Positions 1-8,737 are shown, numbered from the stretch's first letter. The stretch: DNA of 64,000 bases from Larkinella arboricola (GCF_003259745.1 NZ_QLMC01000003.1:372001-436000); one strand, 5' to 3'. The notes: generated from the letters alone by a model not told the origin. A program made the numbers and translations.

Positions 1-1
1 G

Positions 2-721
2 GAATTGTACGAAGGATTGCAGTCGTTCAATATTTTCCGTCAGTCGTATGCCAACCTCGGCCAGCAATATCCGAGCTTGCAGGTGAGCGATTACCGGCGC
101 GACCCGCAAGGCCGGGTAATTATCAACCCCACAACCGGCGAACCCCTGATAGCCGCTGACCCCGTTCACCTTGGCACGATGGTCCCCCCTTATCAGATGG
201 GCGTCAGTACGGCTTTGCAGTTCAAGGGATTCAGCGTGGGTGCCCAGTTTGACTGGCGGATGGGTGGCTGGCTGTATTCCGAAATCGTGCCCCGGATGTA
301 TACCGCCGGAACCGACCCGCGCACCGCCGAGTTTGACCGTCAGCCGTTTATTTTCCCGAACTCCGTCATTCAGAACGCCGACGGCAGCTTTACACCGAAC
401 ACGACGGTCCTGTCGAAAGGAGACAAAGCGTTCTGGACCAAACAGGGCGAAGTACAGATTAATACGGCGGCCAAATCTGATTATTTCAAACTGCGGGAAT
501 TGAGCATTTCCTATTCGCTGCCAGCCACGCTGCTCAGCAAGCAGAAAGTCGTTCGGGAAGCCAGCCTTGGTTTCGTCGGCACCAACCTGTTTATTATCCG
601 TCACAAAGACAACCAATACGGCGATCCGGAGTACCTCTACAATAGCACGGACGGCTACCTGAGCTTCCGGCAGGTTCCGCCTTATCGCACGTACGGTTTC
701 AATGTGAATTTAACATTTTGA
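2..721 (+). CDS. SusC/RagA TonB-dependent receptor, C-terminal part
   Basis: The reading frame is open from the left edge, so the 5' end of the gene lies outside the window. The visible 239 codons show the end of an outer-membrane beta barrel: alternating aromatic/polar strands, the stretch YFKLRELSISYSLP typical of the last SusC strands, and a C-terminal phenylalanine (NVNLTF) as used for BAM-dependent insertion. SusC proteins form a TonB-powered channel that imports glycans or other nutrients under a SusD lid. The SusD gene follows after 8 bases, which supports the call. The substrate cannot be told from this fragment. Confidence 0.9.
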   Translation, partial: ELYEGLQSFNIFRQSYANLGQQYPSLQVSDYRRDPQGRVIINPTTGEPLIAADPVHLGTMVPPYQMGVSTALQFKGFSVGAQFDWRMGGWLYSEIVPRMYTAGTDPRTAEFDRQPFIFPNSVIQNADGSFTPNTTVLSKGDKAFWTKQGEVQINTAAKSDYFKLRELSISYSLPATLLSKQKVVREASLGFVGTNLFIIRHKDNQYGDPEYLYNSTDGYLSFRQVPPYRTYGFNVNLTF

Positions 722-729
722 GTATAGAC

Positions 730-2241
730 ATGAATAAGATTCTTAAAATAGCGATTGTGGCCACGCTGACGGTGTCGTTTAGTTCGTGCAGCGAATTTCT
801 GGAAGTTAACAATAACCCAAATGCACCGGTCAACGAAAACCTGTCGCTGAGCGCCAAACTTCCGGCGGCTTTGGTCAGTACGGTTAATCAGGAAACCGGG
901 CAACTTAACCAGATCGGTGCCTTCTGGGCCGGTTACTGGGGCACCACCAGCGAGGGCGTGAACCTGTTCGTTGATCTGAAGTCGTACAACGGCCCCGCTA
1001 TCCGCCACCAGCGCGACGGGATTCCGGTTTGGGAAAACGGCTACACGACACTCCTGTACTATCAGTTGATCCGAGAACAGGCGCAAACCGAGGGAGCGTT
1101 ATTTTACGCCGGAATTGCCAAAATTATGCAGGGCTGGCACTTTATGCGGCTGGTTGACATCTACAACAACCTGCCCTTCGACGATGCCCTGCAAGGCACC
1201 CGGCACCCTACCCCGCGCTACGAAAACGGAAAAACCGTCTATGAAAAATCGATTAATCTGATCAGCGAGGGTATTAACGATCTTAAAAATGCGCCCGCTG
1301 GCGTTGGTCCCGGAGCCGACGACGTTTTGTTCAAAGGCAACAAGGGCTTGTGGATTAAATTTGCCAATACCCTCAAATTACGCGCTCTAATTCACCAGAG
1401 CGAAGCAGACAACCAGGCTTATATCACGGCTGAAATCCAGAAAATTCAGGCGGAAGGCAGCGGCTTTCTGGGCGTGGGCGAGAATGCCTTTGTACAACCG
1501 GGTTACCTGAACACCGCCACCAAACTAAATCCGTTCTGGGAAAGCAACTACCGGACGGTTCAGGGGGCCAGCACCGGCAACCATCAGGATTTGCGACCGA
1601 CGGTTTTCCTGCTGGAACAATACAAACTCCGCAACGATCCACGTCTGGCTACGTTGTACACCACCGTCGGCACCGATTATAAAGGTGTACTTTTCGGAAA
1701 CCCCAACGCCGAAGCGCAGTATAACCGGGCCAACACATCGGTTTTCAAAGGTCCGCAGGAAAACAACGATAAACCGGGTGCGCTGTTTAAATCCGCCACC
1801 CAGCCTTCCGTACTGATGGGGTCGTTTGAAAGTCTGTTCCTACAGGCCGAAGCCGCTCAACGGGGCTGGATTACGGGTTCGGCAAAAATGTTTTACGAGC
1901 AGGGCATTCAGGAGTCGTTCAAATACATGGAGGTTGCGGCCACTGCCTTTGCGGCTTACAACGCGCAGCCAACCGTCAATCTGGACCAGGTTCCGGATAA
2001 AATGGCAGCCATCATCACGCAGAAGTGGCTGGCCCTGAACAGCATCAGCAGCATCGAAGCCTGGACGGATTACCGTCGGCTGGGCCTCCCCGCCATTCCG
2101 AACTCGCTGGATGCGCCAGCGCCCACGGCCCGTCCCCTGCGGCTGATGTATCCGGAATCAGAACGGCAAACCAACAACAACGAAACCTCCAAGCAGGGTA
2201 GCGACGACATCATCAAGGATAAGGTGTGGTGGAATCAATAA
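730..2241 (+). CDS. SusD/RagB-family nutrient-binding outer-membrane lipoprotein
   Basis: The 504-residue product has a lipoprotein signal peptide with lipobox FSSC near residue 17, followed by SEFLEVNNNPNAP, which resembles the start of the SusD-like_2 branch. SusD proteins sit on the cell surface and bind substrate for the SusC partner encoded just upstream. The ATG at 730 was chosen because it places the lipobox correctly; a TTG at 718 in the same frame overlaps the susC stop and would spoil the signal peptide. The C-terminal half contains the usual SusD pattern of helices (SVLMGSFESLFLQAEAAQRGW). A strong hairpin terminator follows. The ligand is unknown. Confidence 0.92.
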   Translation: MNKILKIAIVATLTVSFSSCSEFLEVNNNPNAPVNENLSLSAKLPAALVSTVNQETGQLNQIGAFWAGYWGTTSEGVNLFVDLKSYNGPAIRHQRDGIPVWENGYTTLLYYQLIREQAQTEGALFYAGIAKIMQGWHFMRLVDIYNNLPFDDALQGTRHPTPRYENGKTVYEKSINLISEGINDLKNAPAGVGPGADDVLFKGNKGLWIKFANTLKLRALIHQSEADNQAYITAEIQKIQAEGSGFLGVGENAFVQPGYLNTATKLNPFWESNYRTVQGASTGNHQDLRPTVFLLEQYKLRNDPRLATLYTTVGTDYKGVLFGNPNAEAQYNRANTSVFKGPQENNDKPGALFKSATQPSVLMGSFESLFLQAEAAQRGWITGSAKMFYEQGIQESFKYMEVAATAFAAYNAQPTVNLDQVPDKMAAIITQKWLALNSISSIEAWTDYRRLGLPAIPNSLDAPAPTARPLRLMYPESERQTNNNETSKQGSDDIIKDKVWWNQ

Positions 2242-2275
2242 TGCCTAACCAGGTTTATTTTATCGCTACCAAAAC

Positions 2276-2300
2276 AAAAGGGCGCCGTTGGCGCCCTTTT
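2276..2300. terminator. Bidirectional intrinsic terminator between susD and the Gfo/Idh gene
   Basis: A 7-bp perfect GC stem (2280-2286 with 2290-2296, loop GTT) is flanked by four A on the left and four T on the right. The structure therefore works on both strands, ending transcription of susD (plus) and of the convergent oxidoreductase gene (minus). Confidence 0.88.
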
Positions 2301-2321
2301 CCATTTCAAAACCGTATGCGA

Positions 2322-3647
2322 TTAAACCGCAGTGGTTTTACCCGGTATGGCAACGGGATAGAAACCGTCGGCATTGGGCAGAATTTTCGGTTTGGCATCC
2401 CAGGCCAGTTTTTCAGGGAACAGGTCGATGTTGGAGTTCAGTGCTTCGTCCCACTTCACCATTTTGCCCGAATAGGTTGCCATCCGGCCCATAATGGCTG
2501 TCAGCGTGCTTTTCGCGCCGTTTTCAGCATCCTGGAATTTATAGTCGCCCTTGGCAATGGCCGCAAACAGCTCATCATGCTCGATTTGATACGGGTTACC
2601 GTCGCCTTTGCCGTTGTGCGTGTAGATGGCGTTGCCTTTGTAATCTTTCAGCACGCTTTTCTGACCGAATGAGTCTACCCGGCCTTTCGTACCAACGAAC
2701 TGCTCGTCCACTTTGCTGTAGGTTCCTTCGTAGTGGCGGCACTGGCTGTTAATCAGCGTACCGTCTTCGTAAACGAAATCAACCATGTGGTGGTCGAAAA
2801 TTTCGCCGTACTCTTTGCCCGTGCGAACCTGACGACCGCCCGTACCCTGCGCCGAAACCGGATAACCGCGTTTCACCCAGTTGGCTACGTCGATGTTGTG
2901 GATGTGTTGCTCGTTGATGTGGTCACCGCAGAGCCAGTTGAAATAATACCAGTTGCGCATCTGGTATTCCATTTCGGTCTGGCTGGCCTGACGTGGTTTT
3001 ACCCAAACGCCACCGCTCACCCAGTAAACCGAACCACCTACAATGTCGCCCAGCGCACCGTCGTGGATGCGCTTGATCATCTCGCGGTAGTTAGGCTGAT
3101 AATGCCGCTGTAATCCAACAACTACGTTCAGTTTCTTCTTCTTGGCTTCTTCGGCAGCCGCCAGCACCCGCCGAACGCCCGGCGCGTCGGTAGCTACGGG
3201 TTTTTCCATGAAGACGTGCTTGCCCTGCTTCACGGCTTCCTCAAACATCATTGGCCGGAAGCCGGGAGGAGTGGCCAGAATCACAACATCAGCCAGCGGA
3301 ATGGCTTTCTGGTACGCATCGAAACCAACAAACTTGCGTTCTTCCGGCACGTCAACGCGCTTGGCGATATCGGGCTTCTGATTCAGGTTCTTGTACGAAT
3401 CGTCCAGGCGGTCGCGGAACGCATCGGCCATCGCCACGATTTTAACATTCTGCTTCGTGCTGAGTGCCTGCATAGCCGCTCCCGTACCCCGACCTCCGCA
3501 ACCGATCAAAGCAATTTTGATGGTATCGTCGGCGGAGTTATGAAAACCGTATGAGCCCGCAAAAGAAGGCAGCGAAGTCAACAGGACACCGCCTGTCAAG
3601 AGGCCGGACTGTTTCAGAAAGTCCCGGCGGTTGGATTCGTTTGACAT
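2322..3647 (-). CDS. Exported Gfo/Idh/MocA-family oxidoreductase
   Basis: The 441-residue protein begins with a Tat-type leader (NRRDFLKQSG at residues 6-15, then a hydrophobic stretch), so it is probably exported folded with its cofactor. A Rossmann NAD(P)-binding motif GCGGRGTG lies near residues 49-56, and the family's EKP motif (MEKPVATD) at about 146-153 supplies the usual catalytic lysine. The C-terminal half has the alpha/beta substrate domain. Family members oxidise or reduce sugars and cyclitols. Tat-exported versions are common in Bacteroidota and are linked to sugar oxidation, including the 3-keto-glycoside route. It lies 32 bases downstream of the FGE-domain gene and is probably co-transcribed with it. 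The substrate is not predictable. Confidence 0.9.
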   Translation of the reverse strand: MSNESNRRDFLKQSGLLTGGVLLTSLPSFAGSYGFHNSADDTIKIALIGCGGRGTGAAMQALSTKQNVKIVAMADAFRDRLDDSYKNLNQKPDIAKRVDVPEERKFVGFDAYQKAIPLADVVILATPPGFRPMMFEEAVKQGKHVFMEKPVATDAPGVRRVLAAAEEAKKKKLNVVVGLQRHYQPNYREMIKRIHDGALGDIVGGSVYWVSGGVWVKPRQASQTEMEYQMRNWYYFNWLCGDHINEQHIHNIDVANWVKRGYPVSAQGTGGRQVRTGKEYGEIFDHHMVDFVYEDGTLINSQCRHYEGTYSKVDEQFVGTKGRVDSFGQKSVLKDYKGNAIYTHNGKGDGNPYQIEHDELFAAIAKGDYKFQDAENGAKSTLTAIMGRMATYSGKMVKWDEALNSNIDLFPEKLAWDAKPKILPNADGFYPVAIPGKTTAV

Positions 3648-3679
3648 AAGGAAAAAGGTTTAAAAACGTAACGGGATTA

Positions 3680-4675
3680 TCAATAATCTTCGATCAACGG
3701 CGGGTTGTAATAAGCCTTAATTTCTTCTTCTGACGGTTTTTTGGCGGGCCGGACCACCCGGAAGCCAACAAACGACGCACTCGTCAGCCACCACTCACTT
3801 TTGGGCGTCTGGGGGTCGAGCACTTTCCAGGAAGCATCTGAAGCCGTCCGGGCAGCCGAGCGCAACACTTCCGGTGCATCATCCCACGAGCCTCCCCGAA
3901 CGGCGTTCGGATACAACTGCGTTACCTTGGCAAACGGTTCTTTTACCTCACCTTTGGCCTTTTTGGCGTAATAATCGGGGTAATACTGATCAAGCGTCCA
4001 TTCCATCACGTTGCCGTGCATATCGTGCAGCCCCCACGGATTCGGCTTCTTTTTGCCCACCTGTTTGTAGGAACCATCGCTATTACCGTTGTACCATGCA
4101 TATTCTCCCAATTTCTTTGCGTCGGCTCCAAAGGAATACGGGGTAGTAGTTCCGGCGCGGCAGGCATACTCCCATTCAGCTTCGGTCGGCAAACGGTAAA
4201 AAATGCCGGTTTTGGCGTACAGCCACGCGCAGAAGTGAATGGCCGAATATTGCGTCATGTTAATGGCCGGATAACCCGACCGGCCCATACCGAACGACAT
4301 ATCCACGTAAGGCGGGCTGGGTCGCGTGGCGGCATCAGTTTTTGACAGATCAAAACCGGGGTGCTTGGCGGCCATTTCCTTTTCCATGTTGTGGAACGAA
4401 AACAGATCAAACAAATCCCAGGTTACTTCCATTTTCCCCATCCAGAACGGTTCAATGGTCACTTTGTGCTGCGGTCCTTCGTCGGGTTTGCGGCCTTTTT
4501 CGTTGGCCGGGCTGCCCATCGTGAACGTTCCGCCCGGCACGGCCACCATATCATACACGAGGGTACTACCGGGAATAGGTTGGGTATACGGTTTTGTTAC
4601 ATCGTCGGTCACCTGCGCCCGACTACTTACTGAAAGTAAACACGCTATGCCAAGCAGAGCAATAGATTTTCGCAT
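3680..4675 (-). CDS. Exported formylglycine-generating-enzyme (FGE/SUMF1) domain protein
   Basis: The 331-residue protein starts with a Sec signal peptide (MRKSIALLGIACLLSVSSRAQ). Most of the rest is an FGE-sulfatase domain: VPGGTFTMGS near residue 47, GMGRSGYPAINMTQYSAI, the hallmark LPTEAEWEYACRAGT, GNVMEWTLD and VRGGSWDD. In sulfatase-maturing FGE enzymes two active-site cysteines bind copper; the only cysteines seen here are in the HFCAW and YACRAG stretches, so formylglycine generation is doubtful. No sulfatase gene is near. Many Bacteroidota use this fold in surface or gliding-related proteins or as ligand-binding modules. It is the first gene of a two-gene minus-strand unit with the exported oxidoreductase. 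Confidence 0.88.
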   Translation of the reverse strand: MRKSIALLGIACLLSVSSRAQVTDDVTKPYTQPIPGSTLVYDMVAVPGGTFTMGSPANEKGRKPDEGPQHKVTIEPFWMGKMEVTWDLFDLFSFHNMEKEMAAKHPGFDLSKTDAATRPSPPYVDMSFGMGRSGYPAINMTQYSAIHFCAWLYAKTGIFYRLPTEAEWEYACRAGTTTPYSFGADAKKLGEYAWYNGNSDGSYKQVGKKKPNPWGLHDMHGNVMEWTLDQYYPDYYAKKAKGEVKEPFAKVTQLYPNAVRGGSWDDAPEVLRSAARTASDASWKVLDPQTPKSEWWLTSASFVGFRVVRPAKKPSEEEIKAYYNPPLIEDY

Positions 4676-4842
4676 GAATTAGGGAAATAAATTAAGCGAC
4701 TAATTTAGTTAAAGGAAAACGACCCCGAAATTTACCACTTTTCATTTGAAAATTCTAAGCTGCTGCGGCTGAAACCGAGCGTAGCCAAACGTTTTAATCC
4801 GTAACTCGTCCCGATGGCCTCTGCGATCCCGTTCGGGTTGTG

Positions 4843-4850
4843 TATCTTTG
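4843..4850 (+). promoter_or_regulatory. Bacteroidota -7 element (TATCTTTG) in front of uup
   Basis: The octamer matches the TAnnTTTG consensus of the Bacteroidota primary sigma factor. It ends only 7 bases before the uup ATG at 4858, so transcription would start at or within a few bases of the start codon. No convincing -33 TTG was found at the expected distance. Confidence 0.5.
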
Positions 4851-4857
4851 CTGTACA

Positions 4858-6729
4858 ATGAATTATTTATCCGCAGAAAATCTATCCAAATCCTTCGGCG
4901 ACAAATGGTTGTTTCGAAACGTAACGTTCGGAATGAGCCGGGGGGATAAAGTCGCCATCGTTGGGGCGAACGGTACCGGCAAATCGACTCTGTTATCGAT
5001 TTTATCCGGACAAATGCCGCCCGACGAGGGGCTGGTCAGCCTCCGAAAAGATATTTCCGTCGGTTTTCTGGACCAGCAACCGCAGTTAGACAACACCCTG
5101 ACGGTGATTGAAGTGGTGCTGACGGGCGACAATCCAGCCCTGACCGCCATCCGGCAATACGAAAAAGCCCTGGCTTCCGATAACCCGGACGCACTCGACC
5201 GGGCCATGCACCAGATGGACACGCTGCAAGCCTGGGATTACGAAACCCAGATGAAGCAGATTCTGGGGCAGTTGGGCATTCATGACGTTTCACAGCCGGT
5301 TTCGACGCTCTCGGGCGGGCAACGCAAACGGGTGGCAATGGCGCAGGCGCTGATCGAAAATCCGGATTTGCTGATCATGGATGAACCGACCAACCACCTC
5401 GATCTGGAAACCATCGAGTGGCTGGAAAACTACCTGTCTACCAATAACTCCACGCTCCTGCTCGTCTCGCACGACCGGTATTTTCTGGACCGCGTCTGCA
5501 ACCAGATTATTGAACTCGACCAGCAAACGCTTTTCAGTTACAAAGGCAACTACGCTTATTTTCTGGAAAAGAAAGCCGAGCGTCAGGCCGTTTTTGCCGC
5601 TGAAGTGGACAAGGCCAAGAACCTCTTCCGGCGCGAACTGGACTGGATGCGCCGGCAACCCAAAGCGCGCGGCACTAAGGCCCAATACCGGGTTGATGCG
5701 TTCGATGATGTCAAGGAGAAAGCGCATCAGCGGGTGGGCAACGACCAACTGGAGCTAAACATCCGGACGCAGCGGCTCGGAAGCAAAATCATCGAACTCG
5801 AAAACGTCAGCAAACAGTTTAACGACAACGTGTTGCTCGACCATTTTACGTATACTTTCCGGCGCAACGACCGCATCGGTATCATCGGGAAGAACGGGAT
5901 GGGCAAAACCACCCTGCTGAACATGATTACCGGCGAACTGCGGCCCGATTCCGGCAAAATTGTGACGGGCGGAACCGTCAAAATCGGGTATTATACCCAG
6001 TCGGATCTGGTCATTCCGGAAAACCAGCGGGTGATCGATGTCGTGCAGGAAGTGGCGGAAGTGATGAAACTCGGCACGGGCGAAACCGTAACGGCTTCGC
6101 AGTTTTTGCAGCATTTTCTGTTCGACCGCGCCAAGCAGTACGATTACGTGCATAAATTGTCGGGGGGCGAAAAACGGCGGCTGCAACTTCTGCTGGTGCT
6201 GGTACAGAACCCGAACTTCCTGATTCTGGATGAACCCACGAACGATCTGGACATCACGACGCTCAACGTACTCGAAGAATTTTTACTGAATTTTCCGGGT
6301 TGTATACTGCTTGTCTCGCACGACCGTTATTTCATGGACCGGCTGGTCGAACACACGTTTGTTTTCGAGGGCAACGGCAAAGTCCGCGACTTCCCGGGCA
6401 ACTATACCGATTACCGGGAGCGCAAAGCCAGCGAACCCTCCGAACGGAAACCAAGCGAGAAACCCAGGGCCGTATCAGCCCCGGAAACAAAACCCGTTCC
6501 CTCCACCGAAGGCAAACGAAAGCTTTCCTTTAAAGAACAGCGGGAATATGAGTCGTTAGAAAAAGAAATTGAGGAACTTGAACAACGGAAAAGCAGTTTA
6601 TTGGATCAGTTGAACAGTGGAACCGGTAGCCACGAAGAACTGACGGCGTGGGCCCGGGAGATTGAACAACTTGATCAGCAAATTTCCGAAAAATCCGACC
6701 GCTGGCTTGAGCTGGCAGAATATATCTAA
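4858..6729 (+). CDS. uup: ABC-F family ATPase, Uup-like
   Basis: The 623-residue soluble protein carries two ABC ATPase domains and no membrane segment. Domain 1 has Walker A GANGTGKST (36-44), signature LSGGQ (151-155) and Walker B LLIMDEP (171-177). Domain 2 has Walker A GKNGMGKTT (344-352), signature LSGGE (434-438) and Walker B LILDEP (455-460). The linker with a cluster of basic residues (DWMRRQPKARGTK, about 262-274) and the C-terminal charged coiled coil (about 545-615) are the Uup pattern. ABC-F proteins act on ribosomes, and Uup also affects genome stability and ribosome assembly. The ATG at 4858 is preferred over an upstream GTG because a -7 promoter element occupies the intervening bases. 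Confidence 0.93.
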   Translation: MNYLSAENLSKSFGDKWLFRNVTFGMSRGDKVAIVGANGTGKSTLLSILSGQMPPDEGLVSLRKDISVGFLDQQPQLDNTLTVIEVVLTGDNPALTAIRQYEKALASDNPDALDRAMHQMDTLQAWDYETQMKQILGQLGIHDVSQPVSTLSGGQRKRVAMAQALIENPDLLIMDEPTNHLDLETIEWLENYLSTNNSTLLLVSHDRYFLDRVCNQIIELDQQTLFSYKGNYAYFLEKKAERQAVFAAEVDKAKNLFRRELDWMRRQPKARGTKAQYRVDAFDDVKEKAHQRVGNDQLELNIRTQRLGSKIIELENVSKQFNDNVLLDHFTYTFRRNDRIGIIGKNGMGKTTLLNMITGELRPDSGKIVTGGTVKIGYYTQSDLVIPENQRVIDVVQEVAEVMKLGTGETVTASQFLQHFLFDRAKQYDYVHKLSGGEKRRLQLLLVLVQNPNFLILDEPTNDLDITTLNVLEEFLLNFPGCILLVSHDRYFMDRLVEHTFVFEGNGKVRDFPGNYTDYRERKASEPSERKPSEKPRAVSAPETKPVPSTEGKRKLSFKEQREYESLEKEIEELEQRKSSLLDQLNSGTGSHEELTAWAREIEQLDQQISEKSDRWLELAEYI

Positions 6730-6740
6730 TCTTGAATGAC

Positions 6741-6787
6741 TGAATGATAGAATGACCGGGCCGCCGGTGCGGTCATTCTATCATTCA
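6741..6787. repeat. Intergenic inverted repeat, 18-bp perfect stem, between uup and dedA
   Basis: Positions 6741-6758 pair perfectly with 6770-6787, leaving an 11-base GC-rich loop. The arms and flanks are made of variants of the word GAATGA/TCATTC (also at 6734-6740 and 6791-6799). No T-tract follows on either side, so this is not a standard intrinsic terminator. It may still act in RNA processing or attenuation. It resembles in design, though not in sequence, the hairpins in the nuo and uronate operons. Confidence 0.75.
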
Positions 6788-6806
6788 CTTATTCACTCAT
6801 TAAACT

Positions 6807-7475
6807 ATGGACCAAATCGTCGACTTCTTCAAATACCTGCTCGACTCGAAAGAGATTATTCAGACGGGCGGTTTGGTGCTGATTACGTTGATTATTTTTA
6901 TTGAAAACGGCATTTTCTTCGGCTTTTTCCTGCCGGGCGATTACCTGCTTTTTCTGTCGGGGGTTTTTGCCGGAACGGGCGTACTTCCGGTGTCGCTGCT
7001 GGTGTTGTTGAGCTGTATTTTCGGGGCTGCCGTTACGGGTTCATTAACGGGCTATCTGACGGGGCGGTATTTTGGTGACCGGTTGCAAAACCGCCCGGAT
7101 TCGCTGTTTTTCAAGCAAAAATACATCGAGACAACCCGTGAATATTTTTTGAAGTATGGTAGCCGGACCCTGATTGTCGCCCGGTTTCTGCCGGTTGTCC
7201 GCACATTCGCCCCTATTCTGTCCGGCCTGATTCGAATGAATTTCCGGTATTTTATGCTCTACAACGTGCTTGGCGGGGCCATTTGGGTGGTGTCGCTGGT
7301 CGGGGGCGGTTTCTACTTTGGCGAGAAGTTTCCGTGGATCGTTGATTACGTCCACTACATCATCATTTTCTTTCTGGCTGTTACCACGTTTACGGTAATC
7401 CGGGGCTACATCAACGCCCGCCAGGACATGAAGCAGCCCAAAGACAAAGAACCCAAGGAAAAGGTCAACGAGTAA
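6807..7475 (+). CDS. DedA/SNARE-associated (VTT domain) membrane protein
   Basis: The 222-residue protein has about five hydrophobic segments and the DedA signature region: ENGIFFGFFLPGDYLLFLSG near residues 31-50, GYLTGRYFGDRL, and the conserved RFLPVVRTFAPILSGLIRMNFRYF near 131-153, with the arginines and the proline kept. DedA/VTT proteins are proton-linked lipid carriers or scramblases; several return undecaprenyl phosphate or phosphatidylethanolamine across the inner membrane. It is co-directional with uup after a hairpin. Its stop lies 1 base from the end of the convergent fur-family gene. Confidence 0.9.
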   Translation: MDQIVDFFKYLLDSKEIIQTGGLVLITLIIFIENGIFFGFFLPGDYLLFLSGVFAGTGVLPVSLLVLLSCIFGAAVTGSLTGYLTGRYFGDRLQNRPDSLFFKQKYIETTREYFLKYGSRTLIVARFLPVVRTFAPILSGLIRMNFRYFMLYNVLGGAIWVVSLVGGGFYFGEKFPWIVDYVHYIIIFFLAVTTFTVIRGYINARQDMKQPKDKEPKEKVNE

Positions 7476-7476
7476 G

Positions 7477-7989
7477 TCAGGCCATTGAATTGCTGCTGGC
7501 ACTGGCCGTAGCGGCTTTTGTCCGGGCCACGCATTCTTCATCCGCACACTCGCCGTAGAAAACCAGTGAATGCGACTCCACCTGAAACTGCATGGTATCA
7601 CCAACGGTTGTTTTAATCAGTTGTAACCGCGGATCGCAGAATTCGATCACCCGGTGACAATTGACACAAATCAAGTGCGCATGCTGCTGCCGACCTAGCC
7701 CTTTTTCAAAACGGCTTTTCGTATTATCCTCGTCACCAAACTGGTTTTTCCGGACCAGACCACAATCGACCAGCACGTCGAGGGTGTTGTAAACCGTGGC
7801 CCGGCTGACGGCAAACGAACGCTGGTGCATCGCCTGATACAAATCTTCCGCATCAAAATGATCGTCGCGGGAATATACCTCCTCAAGAATGGCAAACCGC
7901 TCCAGCGACCGGCGCAGTCCTTTTTTTAGCAGATATTCTTCCAGTTTGGTTCGGGCTGTTGTAAGTAATGAGGTTGTTGAGTTTACCAT
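7477..7989 (-). CDS. Fur-family metal- or peroxide-responsive transcriptional regulator
   Basis: The 170-residue protein has the Fur winged helix (LRRSLERFAILEEVY, SRATVYNTLDVLVDCGLVRK) followed by the dimerisation and metal domain. HDxxDAEDLY-like HFDAEDLYQAMH, QQHAHLICVNCHRVIEF, and a second cysteine pair CADEEC form the regulatory and structural zinc sites. Which branch it belongs to (iron Fur, peroxide PerR or zinc Zur) cannot be decided by eye. A -7/-33 promoter lies about 100 bases upstream. The gene ends 1 base from the convergent dedA stop, with no terminator hairpin between them, so the two transcripts probably overlap. Confidence 0.92.
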   Translation of the reverse strand: MVNSTTSLLTTARTKLEEYLLKKGLRRSLERFAILEEVYSRDDHFDAEDLYQAMHQRSFAVSRATVYNTLDVLVDCGLVRKNQFGDEDNTKSRFEKGLGRQQHAHLICVNCHRVIEFCDPRLQLIKTTVGDTMQFQVESHSLVFYGECADEECVARTKAATASASSNSMA

Positions 7990-8089
7990 AGCAGTGGTGA
8001 CATGATGACTTCAAAAGAATTCATGCATGTCTATAAACCGTTGCTAATCAATGCAGTATTAACTAGCAACTATTTAGACTAATTTCAAA

Positions 8090-8120
8090 CAAAAATACAA
8101 GGAAAAGCGATCTCATGCAA
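8090..8120 (-). promoter_or_regulatory. Predicted promoter of the fur-family gene
   Basis: On the minus strand a TTG (8118-8120) is followed after 20 bases by TATTTTTG (8097-8090), matching the -33/-7 consensus TTG-N(19-21)-TAnnTTTG of Bacteroidota. The leader to the ATG at 7989 would be about 95 bases. The surrounding 7990-8224 spacer is AT-rich and holds no gene. No clear Fur-box palindrome was identified. Confidence 0.5.
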
Positions 8121-8224
8121 CTGATTTTATCCGTACTTCTAATTAATTCCATCCATTGACTAGTAGACAATAAAACCTTTGCAGTCAAACCGTTACAATC
8201 GAACCAAAAGTGATTTATTGAAAA

Positions 8225-8737
8225 TCATTCCTGATACCAGCTGGCATACATCACGTAATTATTGGCTGTTCGCATAAAGACCTCTCCCAGCTCAGGGGTT
8301 ACATTTTTCAGAAAACGGGCGGGGTTTCCGGCATAAATTGTACCCGGCGGCACAACGGTATTCTGCGTCACAATGGCCCCGGCGGCAACGATTGAACCGG
8401 TTCCGATAACCGCGCCATCCATCACAATCGCCCCCATACCAATCAGCACTTTGTCTTCAATGGTACAACCGTGTACAATGGCGTTGTGGGCAATAGAAAC
8501 GTAATTACCGATGGTGGTTTTAAACTTCTGGTAGGTGCAGTGAATAACGGCCCCGTCCTGAACGTTGCAATAATCCCCCATCGTAATGGAGTTAACATCA
8601 CCCCGTACCACGGCGTTGAACCAAACCGTACAATTCCTTCCCATAACGACTTCACCAACAATAGTGGCGTTATCGGCAAACCAACATTCCTCACCGGTTT
8701 TCGGATGAATACCACGTACAGACTTTATCAGGGCCAT
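8225..8737 (-). CDS. Gamma carbonic anhydrase-family protein (left-handed beta helix)
   Basis: The 170-residue protein is made of hexapeptide repeats of the left-handed beta helix ([LIV]Gxxxx), for example VVRGDVNSITMGDYCNVQDGAVIHC. Three histidines in the gamma-CA metal positions are visible: VIHCTY near residue 69, then IAHNAIVHGC near 87-93. Homologues such as PaaY, YrdA and CaiE bind zinc or iron; only some show carbonic anhydrase activity, others act on thioesters. It is upstream of the fur-family gene on the same strand, but a 235-base spacer with its own promoter separates them. Confidence 0.88.
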   Translation of the reverse strand: MALIKSVRGIHPKTGEECWFADNATIVGEVVMGRNCTVWFNAVVRGDVNSITMGDYCNVQDGAVIHCTYQKFKTTIGNYVSIAHNAIVHGCTIEDKVLIGMGAIVMDGAVIGTGSIVAAGAIVTQNTVVPPGTIYAGNPARFLKNVTPELGEVFMRTANNYVMYASWYQE

